64,000 bases of DNA from positions 8,340,842-8,404,841 of the forward strand of contig CM041197.1 in the NCBI GenBank assembly GCA_023078555.1. Reading direction: 5' to 3'. Below are positions 34,780 through 47,200 of the stretch, one piece after another (the first letter of the stretch is position 1; each line of letters begins with the position of its first letter). The stretch comes from Ulva prolifera. Taxonomy: Eukaryota > Chlorophyta > Ulvophyceae > Ulvales > Ulvaceae. The position numbers and the translations under genes were made by a program. The notes below the pieces were generated by a model. The model was given only the letters and a program-made list of their open reading frames with translations. It did no database searches and was not told where the DNA came from.

Positions 34780-37700
34780 TTCCCCCCTCACCCTGCCTGT
34801 TTGTATCTCTGTGAGACATACAGGCTGCAAGCACATCTGTCTGTGCGTATGGATTTGCGGCGGCATGTCTATGCCACCATGGAGCGCTATCACGTCGCAG
34901 TGTGCTTGGGATATGCCGTACCGACACGTCACGGAGTAGTTGTCTCGGTGTCAGTGGAACCCATGTGCTGCCCTCAACACGGGTGTTTTTGACACGACAG
35001 AGCTGCATGTGTGCAAGCGGCCGCGAGGCCGTCTCTGTGTACCTTTGCCAAGCCAATTGGGATGTTGAGAGCTGCCGAGACCGGGCTCACTGAGTCGTAG
35101 AGCAGCACGGCGGCGAGTCACGAGGCGTGACCACTCTCACAAGGCATTCAGGCTTCCACAAGGAGCAAGCGTGGCCGGCACTGGCCCCGCCTGGCGTCGC
35201 CCGCAGGCGGCTACGGGCTGACTTCGTCCACAGCCACTACAAACGCAGCGCTAGACTGACGCGTCTGGTGTTCGACGCGCCGACATATGCCGGGGGTTGC
35301 TCAGGGGGTGCACGCAGTGCAGGTGGCGTACATGCATGAGGAGAAGCGCAACGTCGGCAACAACTCGGAGCACCCGTCCCTGAAGGCCGTGCAGCAGATG
35401 ATGGAGCACGTGCAGAGGGAGGGGGGCACCTGCGTGTCGCTCGAGACGGAGTTCACGACCGACGGCGCCAAGGCGTTTGCGCTCATGCTCGAACGCAACT
35501 CCGCGTAAGCCCCCCCCCCCCCCCCCCCCCCCCCCCCCCTATGACATCATCTGTTCTTGGCACCTGCCGCAGCACCTCTTTGATATGCATCAATATCCTT
35601 TTAACGATACGGCTGGGTACATTGACATTGACTTGACGTTGCTGCACCAATCTGCGTATGAAGTGTGCGAAGGCCCATCTTTGTGTCTTGTGCCACCAGC
35701 CAACCAGCTGCGCCCTCGTGATGTATGGCTGGTGGCACTGGTGTGCGAGTGCCACCTCTACAGCAGTCACGCAACCAGGGTATCTTGCAGGATTCTCGGG
35801 GCGAAGGTGACGGAAGCGATGAAGGCGCAGTGGGTGCTGCCGCCCCTCGCGACGCGCCGCATGCACGCCAGTGTCCTGCTCCCGCTCAAGGTGTGCCCTA
35901 CGCCCCGCGCCGCGCCGCTTCCAAAGACAGACGTTAACGGTCTTTGTCTTCGTCGGTTCTCTGGCGGTCTTCGTTGGCCTTTGTCGGTGTGTCGGGGCTG
36001 CAACACCCCAAACCGCGCCAGCAGCTCCAGAGCAGCTTGACCTGATCCGCCCCACAGGGCATACTCCGCGCAGAAGTTCCCTTCCCCCAAGCCACCTCAA
36101 ACCCCAGTGTGCGCCGCAGACAGCGGCGTGCCACACAGCTCATGTGAGCAAGCCTGCCGGGAACGGCCCAGGCATGCATGCATATGTGGCACAGCCCTCC
36201 CGAGCGCGTGTACGTTGCACCGATGTCGCATTGTCGAGTGGCGTGACAGCGGTGTTGTGGGTGCGGAGCAGGTGATGGGGGCGGAGGAGGCGCACAAGGT
36301 GGAGCGCGCGGGGGGGCGCGCCTGCGCCAGCTGCACCCGGGCCCTGCCCGTGACGGCCGATGTGTGCAGCTCGTGCAGGGAGGCTTTCTACTGCGGCCCT
36401 GCGTGCCAGAAGGCGCACTGGCCGCAGCACAAGGCGGCGTGCAAGCAGACTCGAGTCAGTGCGCCTCACCTCCCCCGCACGAACAGCCGCCCTGGGGTCT
36501 CTGTGATGTCGACTCACAGCATGCTTGGTGGAATATGCTAGCTGTGCAGTACATCTATGCTAGCTGTGCAGTACATGTATGCAATGGCCTGTGCGCATGG
36601 GATGTTCACCGACAGAGCTGACCAGATGAGATCTGCATGCTGGTAGACCGACCGGTGGAGCCAGCCTTGCCTGGATGTATCTACACTGCATGCAGACAAG
36701 GCTGCCTCTGCGGTGTGTGCCTGCACCACGGAGCTGTGCTGGCCAGTGCATGCTGTGTTGTGGGTCTGCCAGCTGTGCAACTTCCAATACCTGCTGTGTG
36801 TTGCAGCGAGCACCAGGCTGAGTACAGTGATGTAGCATAAACCTGGATCTGCTTGGCTGGTTCCTGAAGAGGACGTGGACACCTCCGACTGTACAAGACC
36901 ATCTGCCGAGTGTAATCACCTTCTGTGCACATTGTCCATCATTAAGTCGTCACTCCAGTACAGTCCACAGGATAATAGCACGAGCTTCCAGTGCCTTGGG
37001 GCAGCTGTGCAGTATATCGATGCGGCGCGGTGGACAGTGCTGCAATCGATTTGAACAAGATGGAACGGCGTATGCTAACACTGTGGTTGTGTACAGGTTT
37101 TGAGGGCGCTGTGGAGGTGCAGCATGGGTTCAATCCTTTTGCACACGCGGGAGAGGATCTCATTGCCCAGTCAATATCGATCATCGGTGGTCGCAGCAGC
37201 GACGGTGCTTCAGGCAGTGTGAAGAATCTCAAAACGCTGCCAGCGATGCCCTCTTCGGGTTTCATCGTGAAAGCTCAGGTATGTGCTGGTTACCCGCATT
37301 TGGTGTGCCGCTGACGACATCGCCTGGGGGGTCTCATTTGATACTTCGTAGTGTATGTGCCACGGAGTGCTTTGCATCTCACGCTCGCGGTGCTCAGACC
37401 TGTGGCTGTAGCTTCGATCCGAGTATCAGGGAAAGGCTTGAAGGTGCAAGCATGGCCATAGCATCACATGGTTTCCGTTCTTGTCACTAGAGTTGAATAG
37501 CGTGAATGCTGTCCTGGACATCGAAAATTTCAGATACAGCATCTAGGACAATGTGTCCAGTCTATCACAGGAGAGCACACGCTGCCATGGACATTATCTG
37601 AGGTTGGCACAGCTGATGGCTTCAGCCTCGAGTATGACGCTGCCCTGCTAACAGCCGCAGTGATCAGAACTCTGTGCAGGTTGCCCTCGACCAACCGGAA

Positions 37701-37904
37701 GTCCTGCCGATGGTGATATATCCACGAGGCAAGCGCTTTGAAACGTTCGTCCCACCTAGCGCACCATCCCATCGTGCGTTGGTCCCCATAGTCACAGCCC
37801 GGGGCTTCCGGGGGCAGAAGCTCTACATGTGGGCATCGCGGAAGTCAGATCAATCTTTCGTGATCAACGTAAATGATTTCCCTGATCAAGATCAGGGGTG
37901 GTAG
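32562..37904 (+). CDS. MYND zinc-finger protein of unknown function, 8 exons
   Basis: Exons are 32562-32720, 33045-33172, 34528-34738, 35323-35504, 35791-35890, 36272-36458, 37097-37278 and 37680-37904. All seven junction phases agree and give 457 residues. The start MPPKKRPGKHAGPAG is basic. Residues 278-317 form a MYND finger with the order C278, C281, C292, C295, C301, C305, H313, C317 (ending HWPQHKAAC), a family usually used for protein-protein contact. The region before it (RRYGAAIPMLEVRILLDA, SPAEDFSVVVYVHR, GTCVSLETEFTTDGAKAF) and after it (YPRGKRFETFVPP, ending DFPDQDQGW) matches nothing I recognise. Introns 3 and 4 each begin with five bases and then a pure C run. MITE copy 2 lies in intron 2. 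The join of exons 2 and 3 across 1.36 kb is inferred from phase; two genes are a less likely alternative. Confidence 0.74.
33776..33862 (+). mobile_element. Solo end of the 5925-7038 type element
   Basis: Starts with a GTAAA microsatellite, then ATCTGAATTTACTGAGCC, GGACATTGACAACTCCG and GGGACCACATATGCCG. It aligns with both ends of the 5925-7038 element. No partner end was found nearby. It lies in intron 2 of the MYND gene. Confidence 0.75.
34274..34388 (+). mobile_element. MITE copy 2
   Basis: About 113 bases with terminal inverted repeats CCAGTGTTGGGTC and GACCCAGCACTGG. The flanks GGTGCA and TGTGCA match at five of six bases and may be the target-site duplication. It is homologous along its length to 7284-7387 on the other strand. 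It lies in intron 2 of the MYND gene. Confidence 0.72.
34744..34779 (+). repeat. Pure C run (36) at intron 3 start
   Basis: Thirty-six C in a row, starting exactly after GTGCG at the donor of MYND-gene intron 3. Confidence 0.9.
35510..35539 (+). repeat. Pure C run (30) at intron 4 start
   Basis: Thirty C in a row, starting exactly after GTAAG at the donor of MYND-gene intron 4. Confidence 0.9.
36535..36578 (+). repeat. 22-bp tandem duplication
   Basis: The unit TATGCTAGCTGTGCAGTACA plus two bases occurs twice in a row with one difference, in intron 6 of the MYND gene. Confidence 0.85.
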
Positions 37905-38282
37905 CTGGCCGCCTCTGGGCGGTGGACTCGTGAACCGGTAGGAACGCATGCCAGCAGGAACGACCACTTGCTTTTTGTTCGTGGCTAGAGGCGGAGTTGT
38001 GTGCAGTCTCGTGTCAGAGGCACATTACAAACGCCCTCGTGGCCGTGTGAACAAAGTGTTCCGGAGCTAGAGTATGACTTGGTCTGGCTCGACATGGCAG
38101 GGCCTGTTCCGTATTGGGGGACAGTACGCCGTGGCAAATAGTACGTGTAGGCTTGGCACTGTAAACCTGCCTTCGCATGTTGCATGCTGGCAGGTGCTGT
38201 TGCACATTAGCGCAGAATGCCTGACTTGTAGGCAGCGTACAGGCCTACGCCTGCGGTACAGTTCATCTGTACGGTCAGCACG

Positions 38283-41200
38283 ATGTGGCCTGAATGCGCA
38301 CGCGACGCGAACTATGTGGGGACGGATCCGGACCTTGCCTATATGGACCACTTTCTCATTGGTGCTGCGGACGTCATCAATGATTCGGAAGTCCAGGCAT
38401 TCGTCCGCGCTGGCTTGTTTCGGTCCTTCACCGCTCGGAAGGTAAGCCTTGCCTTCGTAAAGCCAGAAGAATCTTCTATTGGACTGGTTGACTCACACAA
38501 TGAACGTATATAGAACCCTCTTGCGGCTTCACTTTACTTTGGACGCTCGAAAGAGGCAGCCAATGATCGCGAGGAAGCGGCACTCGATCCCATGTCCGGC
38601 GATCGCAGGAGGTCGATACACAAGCCCAGAAACACATCAAATTCGCCTGCAAGATCTTCATCTCCTGATCGAATCTACGCATCTGCAACATTGTTGCAGC
38701 CACCAATCCCTACACGAGCAGTGTACACAGAGGCATTCCATGTCCAGCAAGTGCCTGAATATGGCACTACCAGGGCATCGGAGGGCATCCACGTACAGTC
38801 CGGCCTCATAGTCGAGGGCATTTTGGACCCAATAGAGCAAGCCTCGAAAGCACATGATAGCACACACCGCATGAAGCCCGTCTTGTCAGGTCATGTGTCC
38901 ACAGGAACTAGAACCAGAGCAAGGTCTGCAGGTGTGTTGAGCTGCAGCTTGATTCGACGTCCACTCACGGATGTGTCATCTTGCCAGATTCATTCATGTT
39001 GGCCATCCGGCTGTAATCAAACACCAACCAGCAAAAAGAAGCATCACCACACCAACGAGCCCAATGATCATTGCCACATACCTCACACCAGTCCATGAAA
39101 CCTCTCCTTGTGCTGTGCAGATCGGACAGACCAGTCACACTACTCCTTTCTGTATGCCGAGTTGCATCTGCTCCCAGACAGTCAAGCCAGTTCCCACGTC
39201 CTCAAGCTGCCAGCTCAGCCAACCTTCACCCCAGTCAAGCGCCTCCGTCTCGCCCCGCAGCATGATGCACACCCACCCGCACACACACAAGCCGTCCCGT
39301 TCACCAGCTTCCGCCAGCCGCAGTTCTGTCCGGTCCGTCAGACCCCCACGCCTGCCGAGCCTGACGTCCGCGCCATGTGTGTCAGGTCAATCGCACACAC
39401 AGTGGCAGCAGCTCACTCCCTTCACGCCACCACATCCTCCTCAGCGTCAGCATCCACCATCCCATCTGGGCCACCGCCCCACTCCTCACTACCCGCCGCA
39501 CCCTCCACCACCAGCCCTCGCCCCGCCCGCCCTACTACCTACAATGTCTCCGCTCCACGAGGCGCTGTTGCAGACACCCCGACCCCCGGCAGTCTCGCCC
39601 CCGCCAACGCACCCCAGCCCGCGCTGCCGCAGCACCCACCACTCGTGCACGGCAGCACCTGCATCGCATGCCATCTGCCTCGTGCCACCCCGGACATGAC
39701 CGCCAGGGCGCGCGCCGAGCCCGCTGCGGTGGGCGCAGCGCAGCACGCAGCGTGGGCTGCGGCCCTGGCTGACGACCCCTCACTCCGCAGCCTACCCCCG
39801 CCCCTCCTCGCTGCCATGCTACAAACGGCACAGTACTGCGTGCTGCAGCCTGGAGCACCTCTGCTGCGTGAGGGCGCCCCCGCCCCGGCCGTGTTCGTGC
39901 TGCTCTCAGGTCGCGTTGTGGCCGACATCCCTGACGCCACCCGTGCGACAACAGCCGCCGACAGCCCATCTGCTCCCGCGCATCAGGACAGTGCTTCACG
40001 CGGCGGGGCTGCGGTGCCGCCGCATGCCACGGCGTGCGCCGGGTGGGCAGTGGGCGGCGCATGCGTGATGTCGGCGGTTGCTGCGCCGTGCACAGTCCGC
40101 GTCCCCGCGGACACGGCCGTGCCGGCGGCGGTGCTGGCCATCGCAGCGGCCGATGTGCAGGCATGCATGTGGCGGTGGGGCCGGGGGCAGTTGCTCGATA
40201 GCCGCGTCGCCGGCCCCGTCTTCCGCAGCCTGCCGCCGCAGTCGCGAGCGGACGTCGAGCGGCAGATGCGTCTCGTGCGCGTGCCCGCCGGCAAGCCGCT
40301 GTGCTTGCGGGATACCGCAGTGGATGTGTGCCTCGTCATCATCGAGGGGCGTGTGCTGGAGATCGAGGAAACGGAAGAGGCGTCCGCCGTGTTCTCCGAG
40401 ATCGTCACCGCTGCTGCCGCGCGCCCGGCCGGGGAGGCGGCCGCCCCCAGCGTAGACACGAAGGGCCGCGGCGAAGGGGCCCGGCCAGGTGCGCGCACGG
40501 CCATGGAGAGCCTGGGTCTGGGGGCGAGCTTCCGGCTGCCTGCGGGGCAGACAGGGGCGCTCCACACGGGCGGCTCCATGCATTCACCACATGCGTCGAT
40601 TGTCCGCCGTGGCTCTGAGCAGGAGAGCGCTGGCGGGGAACCGGACGGTGGCGCTGGGGGGGTGCTGTGGGGGAAGTACGAGCGCTGGAGGGCGGCGGCG
40701 GGATCGGTGCATGACGGCGTCGGCTCCAGCGCTCCGGCCAGGGGGGCCCGCGGCCACCAGGGGCTGCCCCCGGCGCGGCCCCCAGACTGCAACTTTCAAG
40801 ACGCGCTGGCGAGTATTCTTGCGGCCCACCACCATCGCCTTGTGGGGCCCGATGCTGCCGGCGCTGACGACAGCGACAATGATGGGTCGGACGCAGATGG
40901 AGCGGCCGAGGATGGGGCGCCTGCTGCCGGTAGCGACGGCGCGGCGGCCACCGGTGATCATGTGGACGCGCTACCAGGCCCCCGGCAGGAGATGCTCTGG
41001 CGGGGGCCGGGCGCGCTGGTTGGGCAGGAGGCGCTCCTGCCGGAACCAGAGGCCGCGGGCCGCTCTGTCGTCGCCGTGACTGCGGTGTGGGCGGTCGCGG
41101 TTGATGTAGTGGCGCTGGAGCGCGCGGTCGCGGCGCACGGCGCGGCCGTCGCGCGCATGCTCGTATCGCGTGATGCCGCGCGCTTCCATGGCGGCCCACA

Positions 41201-44200
41201 ATTCACGTCGACGGCGGCCCTGCAGGCGGCGGCCGCCGCCCACAGCACATTGCGTGCGCCCCTCCGCGCCCCTCCGCCCCCCACCGCCCCTCTCCCTATC
41301 TCTCTTCGTCGTAGATTTCCAGATTACAACGAATCCGAGGCTGTTCTGCTGGCATCTCACATGCACATCGATTCCTCACTGCATACTTGTGGCGTGCATG
41401 AATCAAGCATGCAGACCATGTGCATTGTGCACCTGGCTCCCTATGCTCCCCTCCTCTTGTACCATGACCGCCTCTTTCTCTATCGTTCGGCTGTGTGCAT
41501 GTGGGTCCAGCGTTCACCAGCGGTGACCGTGCTGCGCGTGCTGTGCAGCGAAGTGGGAGCAGCCGGAGGGCCTGCGGGGCCTGCCGCTGGTGCCCGATTT
41601 CCTCGACGGCGGCCACGACCTCGCGAACCTGCCCCGCTTCCAGCGCCTCCGCGCCGCTGGAGCCGGCGCCCTCGCCCTCTCCACCGACTCCAAGCTGCCG
41701 AGCCAGCGCCGGTGCGGCCCGGAGCCCGAGCGCACGCTCACACACGTGCTGCGCCGCCGAGCGCCCCAGCCCCCTTGCCCTCATACATTCACCTGAGAGG
41801 TCCTCGCTGTTCCTGCATCACTCCCCGCGAAGCCAATGTGCTGTGGCTATGGTGCACGTGTGGCTGCGGCTTCGTTTCGACTGCTGCTATCGTAATGTGG
41901 CCGCGGCGTGCGCGTGGAACCAGGCGGACGAGCGCAGGTAAACAACCATACAGGCTACGGTATCACTTGCGGAGGCTGGTGCTGCAGGCGGAGCTCCAAG
42001 GGCCTGCGTAAGTGGCTGACTCGCAGCCGCAAGGCGAGCGGCGCCTCGGTGTCCGGGGCCGCCGCCTCCGGCAGCGACCAGGGGCCGTGCTTCTGGCAGG
42101 AGATGGCGCACGCGCTGCAGGTGCTGGCCGGGGCGCCTGCGGGTTCCCGGTCGGCGGCCTGCCTGGACGCCGCCTGCGCCGTGCTATACCACACCGCATT
42201 CCTCGGGTGCGCTCCTCGAGGTCGTGCGGGCTGCTGCTGAGAAGACGGGAGCAGACGCGAGCTCGAGCCATTGCATGGTAGAGCACCAACGCAGATGACC
42301 AAGCACTGCAACCAACAGCAAAGCACAGCTTCGAGCCTGTGTGCTGCTGCTGCCTACACATATCGGGCCATGTTGTTGGGGCTGAACCTGTTGCAACCGC
42401 GACGGTGTGTGTGTGTTCACGCCATATGATCGGACGCATGCAGGTCGCTGCCGTGGCTGACGCGGCGGGAGCTGCTGCAGCGGGCGCGCCTCGTGCACCA
42501 CGGCGCCGGCGCCCGCATCTCGCTGCGGCGTGGCGTGATTCTGTGCGTGCTGTCCGGGCGCCTGTCCGTGCTCAGCGGGGCTGACGGCGATGCTTCAAGT
42601 GAGCATGCGGCGTCGCCGCTGCCGCCGCTCCCTAGCAAAGCGCCGGTAGAGCTGGTCCCCCCGGTATGCCTCCCCCACTTCTTGTGGCCCGCGCCTCGGC
42701 ACGTGCCCGCAGGTCTCAGCAACTGGGGCCAGTTGCAGTGCGCCTGTCTGGATCTTGCCCGCTGCAAGCTCAGCACCATGGCGCATGCAGATCGCCACCA
42801 GGGCCTCGGGCGGCGACGGCCCACCCGCCTCGAGCGCGGCGCGTGGCCGCGTCAGCTTCAGCCCTGACGCGCGAGGCACCAGCCCGGTGCCTCCTCTGCC
42901 CCCGCGCCCACCACACCACCCCCCCGGCAGCAGCTCTCAGCACAGACCCCCTGAAGCCACCCTCCCCACCCGCTTGCCTGGAACCCCGACGCTCCTCGTT
43001 GATTTCGGAGTTGATGAAGAGGCTGCAGCGGCGCTGGAGGGCGAGGGGTCCGGTCTCGGGGGCATGCACCACATCGAGCCCGCGGACGCGCATGCATTAG
43101 ACGTCAGCCGCATTGATGCTGGCGCAGCGCTGCACTCACCCGGCGCATGTCCGCCTGGGTCCGCCGGGAGCTTTGGGTCCGATGAGCCGGGGGCCCCGCA
43201 TCGTGCGCTGTTCGGCCGCGGCGCGGTCGCCGCCGCAGAGGAGCCGCCGACTGTGCTGCGGATCGCTGGCGTCGGTGACGTCGTCAGCGCAGACGAGGCC
43301 GGGGACGGCGGCGAGGGGTGCAGTGGCCACAGGGTCGCCGTCGCCGACCTCGGCGCGCACGTGCTGGAGATTGATGCGGCTGACATGGCTGGGGCGCTGC
43401 AAGCTGGGGGCGTGCCTGAGCGTGCGGCGGTCACGCCGGCGGCGCTTGTCGCGCTGTGCCCGCTGCTTCGTGACGTGGACGTGGGGGCTCTGGGGGCCCT
43501 CGCCGCAGCGGCACAGGTGCTGCGAGTGGTGGCCCAGGAGACGGTGCTGCGGGGGGGCGAGCTGCCGCAGGGCGTTGCGCTCGTGGCGGAGGGGTCATTT
43601 GCATGCGTGTGCCGGCCCCCTCTCGGTGCCGTGCGTCCGCCGTTTGCTGGGATGGGCGAGGCGGAGCGCTCGGTGAGGGTGGGGGAGGTGGCGGAGTGCG
43701 GGCTCTCCGCGACGCTCGCTGGGGCAGAAGTGTGGGGAGACCTCGTGGCTGAGACAGACGGGTTGGTGGTGCTACTCCCGGCCGACCTGTTCCGGGGCCT
43801 GCAGCAACCTCCGATGGTCACTGCTGCTGTTGCAGCGGCTGAGAGGGCGGCGCGGGAGGCTGCGGTGGCTGCGCACGCGTCTGCCCTCGCCGTTGAGGGG
43901 CTGCCAGCGGCGCAACTTGACGGCGACTTTGCTGCGCTGCTTGTCGATGTGGTCGGGGGCCGGGTCACCGCGGCGGCGGCGGTCGACCGCACAGCTGTGT
44001 TTCCAGCGCTGCCGGGTACACCGCTCGCGTCCGAGTGGTCCAGCAGCACCGCGACTCCGCCGAGTCGGCAGTCATCGGATGCACGGCGGTGCCTCGTCAC
44101 ACCGGCGACCACGCTGTCCACGGAGCCGAGTGCGCAAGGGCTTGCCCCGCCACCCGCACCCGCGGCCCCTATGCCCCTGCCGGCGCCGCAGCAGCCTGCC

Positions 44201-47200
44201 AAGGCCCCCGGCGGTGATGCCTGGCGAGCGGTGGACGTGCCGCAGGGTGCTCCAGGGTTCAAGGAGTCCGTGCTGCGGGTGGCGGAGGAGCTGCAGGCCG
44301 CCCGCCCGGTGCTGCCGCCGCAGGCACTGGAGTACATTGCCCGCGGCCGCTGTGGCCAGGGGCATAGGCAAAGGTACACCCCGGCGCCCCAGCACACGAT
44401 GCGCGCTCTGGCGCGCACGCAGCACGCATATGAGGTGGCCCGGGACCAAGCGGAGACCCAGTACGCCGGGATCCAGCTCCACCCAGTGCCACTGCCAGCT
44501 CTCAATCCTGTGGATGCTGAAGTGATGACCTCGTCAGGTGAGGGCGGCCGAGTGGATGCAGCTACGGAGGTGGAGCGCCTGGAGGGTGTGAGCATGCGGC
44601 TAGCGGTTCCCCCCGCCCCTGCGCTGGCACCGGCGCCTCGCGGCCGAGGTGGAATGGGGTCTGTGGCGGCGCTGCAGCGGGCGCCGGCGCCGGTGCCGAT
44701 TCCCCCGGATGCTGCGCCATGGGAGGCTGCGGAGCGTGCGGTCGCGGCGGCGCGTGCTCCGGAGGCACGCTGGGTGGAGGCGGCGCCGGCGCAGCCGGCG
44801 CCGCTGGTGACTGCAGCGGCGGACGCGCCGGAGCTGCTCCACGGCACCGGTTCGCTGGGGTGGGCGGGGATGCTGAAGATGGCCAAGGTGCGCCGCCGAG
44901 CACACGGCTCCCTCTCACAATGCCTGAGTTTCAGCGAAGGCTCATCAGTGGCGAGCCAACGATGGCCCAGCCTCAGTGCATGCGTGCAGCTCTCAAGACT
45001 TTCCCAGCGCACAGCAGCGGCTGCCACACGCATCATGGTGTGCCAGCTCGATGGGTCATCGTTGAACTGCCGGGGGCGGCGGCCGTGTTGTCACCACAGT
45101 GGCGCATCGGCCGTGTGCTGTTGTCCCTGACGCCGACTGGTGGGCGGCTGTGCAGATTGCGACCATGTTCACCCCGTCAGCTGCCGCGCACGGCATGCGT
45201 GCGACAGCTGCAAAGGCAACGGCCGCGCTGCGGGCGCTCGCCGTCCTCCCGGTGCGCTACGCGGTCGCTCGCCGCGGCTCGCAGCAGCGCGGCGCTGTGC
45301 CGGTGCGCGTGCACTGCCGCGGCGCCGGCGCCGGCGAGCGCAGCGCGGCGCTGCGTGCTGAGCTGGCGGCCCCACGCGCGGCCAAGGCTGGCAGTGCCGA
45401 GGCGCCTGCAGCAAAGGCAGCCGCGTTCAAGGGGGTGAACCCGGCTGCTGTAGCTGGACTGGCGGGCAAGACGTGCCCTGCGCAGCTGGAGGCGGCAGAG
45501 GGAAGGGAACTGTCGCCTGAGTCGAGGCAGCAAGCCACGCGCAGTATGCCTCCCCTGCCCCCCACCCCCTCCTCCTCCTTGATGCTGGCAGTCCAGTCGC
45601 AAAGTATATCTGTCATGCGGCATGATTCATGCCCTGTTTTAGCTGGCCAGGAACGATCTACGGACGCTCATGCAGTCATCGATGTAGCCGGATAGCACAT
45701 CGCATCATGCTGTGCGCAATGCTGTGTGGGTTGTGGTGGCGCAGCCAGCTGCTGGTGCAATCCGAGGTCCACCCTGCTTCAATTTCTGGCGCGCCAGTGC
45801 TGGTTGCGCCGAGCGGTCGACCCCCTGGCTGGTGCTGTGATGGTGCACGGCGGTATCGCACATGCATGTGTCGCATGCACGGCGGCTGCCCGTGGCAGTG
45901 AGGGGCCGCCCTGATGCTGCGGCGGAGCGTTTCACTGCGTCCGCGACTTTGTTACATTGTAGGAGTTGTTGTGTGGCGTGCAGGTCTGACTTGTGCCCCT
46001 GCCCGCGCTTCTGGGACAGACTCGGAACATCGCAGGCTGCAGCGCGCGCTCACTGCCAAGGTGGGAGCTGCTTGTGACCCCCTCGACCCGCCTCCGACGG
46101 GGCCACACCAAGGCAGCGATGCGGCGCTGGGCAGCCCCGACGGCGCGCTGCCGGAGTGGTCTCCAGAGCACGCAGCACACCCGTGCAACCCGGCCGCGGC
46201 ACCGCTGTGGCTACGCGTGCCCTGGCACATGCAGCCGCTCATGCGCAGCTACGACGACCTGCTGGACACCCTCGCGCGGTTCTCGCTCGACCTGGCTGAG
46301 CTCACGGTGCCGCAGGCGCCGGGTTCGTGGAGCACCTGTAGCCACCCGGCCGTGTCGGAGCGCTCGGCTGGCCTGTCCGTGTCAGCCGGTCGCACGATTA
46401 CCCCATTATCCCAGCACACAGCATGCAGCGCGTCGCCACAGTGCACCGGTGAACGCACGGACACACCCATATCGCAGCCCGTGGCGGCTGGTGCATGCGT
46501 GGGCGGTGGGGTGGAGCGTGGCGGGCGGCCTGTCTCTTCTGCGGCGGAAGCAGGCGGTGATGTGCCGGAGGGCCTGCAGGCGGTGCAGGACCGGCGCAAC
46601 TGGGTCCGTAGCGACGTGCACGACCCATGCATGGTGGTCACAGTGGCTGAGGTGGCTCCTGTTGCCGGCGCTGGCAGCGAAGCTGCGGCAACGCATGACT
46701 GCGCCAAGGCAGAGCAACGATTGGTCCACAGGAGCGGGGACGGAGTGTCACAACCGTCAGCGAGCACGGCCTCCAGCGCCGCATCACCGGACGGGGCCGC
46801 ACGCCCAAGTGGTGACCACGCAGAGGGTGTGCACGCGGCCGGGGCAGAAGCTGCAGAGAAGCCCAGCTTCCGCATCTTGGCTTCGGGGAAACCTGCTCGG
46901 GCGGCCGGCGCCGGTGCGACGGCGTCAACAGCGAAGGTGGTCGTGTTCAGAAAGTCCCACAAGGCTGCGGCAGCCGCGGTTGAGCTTCCGAAGCGCCAGC
47001 CTCCCAGCGCGGCGCTCGGCGGTGCTGACGGCCGCCTCGCCGCTCCTGGCCACGGCACAGGTGGCTGGGGAGAGGACCGCCCGCGGGCCGACGGGCGGGA
47101 AGCGAGCGGCGGGGGAGTCGGCCAGCTACAGCGGAGTGGGGACAGGGGCCGTGCCGGCGTGCGACGGGGCCGGACTCGGCAGCGGCTGCTGCCGCCGCCA

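Noticed and set aside
34517-34939. Frame with a long poly-Pro stretch
   Set aside because: The Pro run is translation of the intronic C homopolymer; the real exon ends at the donor before it.
37125-37140. Perfect tRNA B-box string GGTTCAATCC
   Set aside because: It lies within a coding exon of the MYND gene and encodes part of HGFNPF; there is no A-box or stems.
42937-45036. A 699-codon minus-strand open frame
   Set aside because: It is the complement of the large cNBD-gene exon; its Ser/Ala/Thr/Pro-rich composition and lack of any domain are typical of GC-rich antisense shadows.
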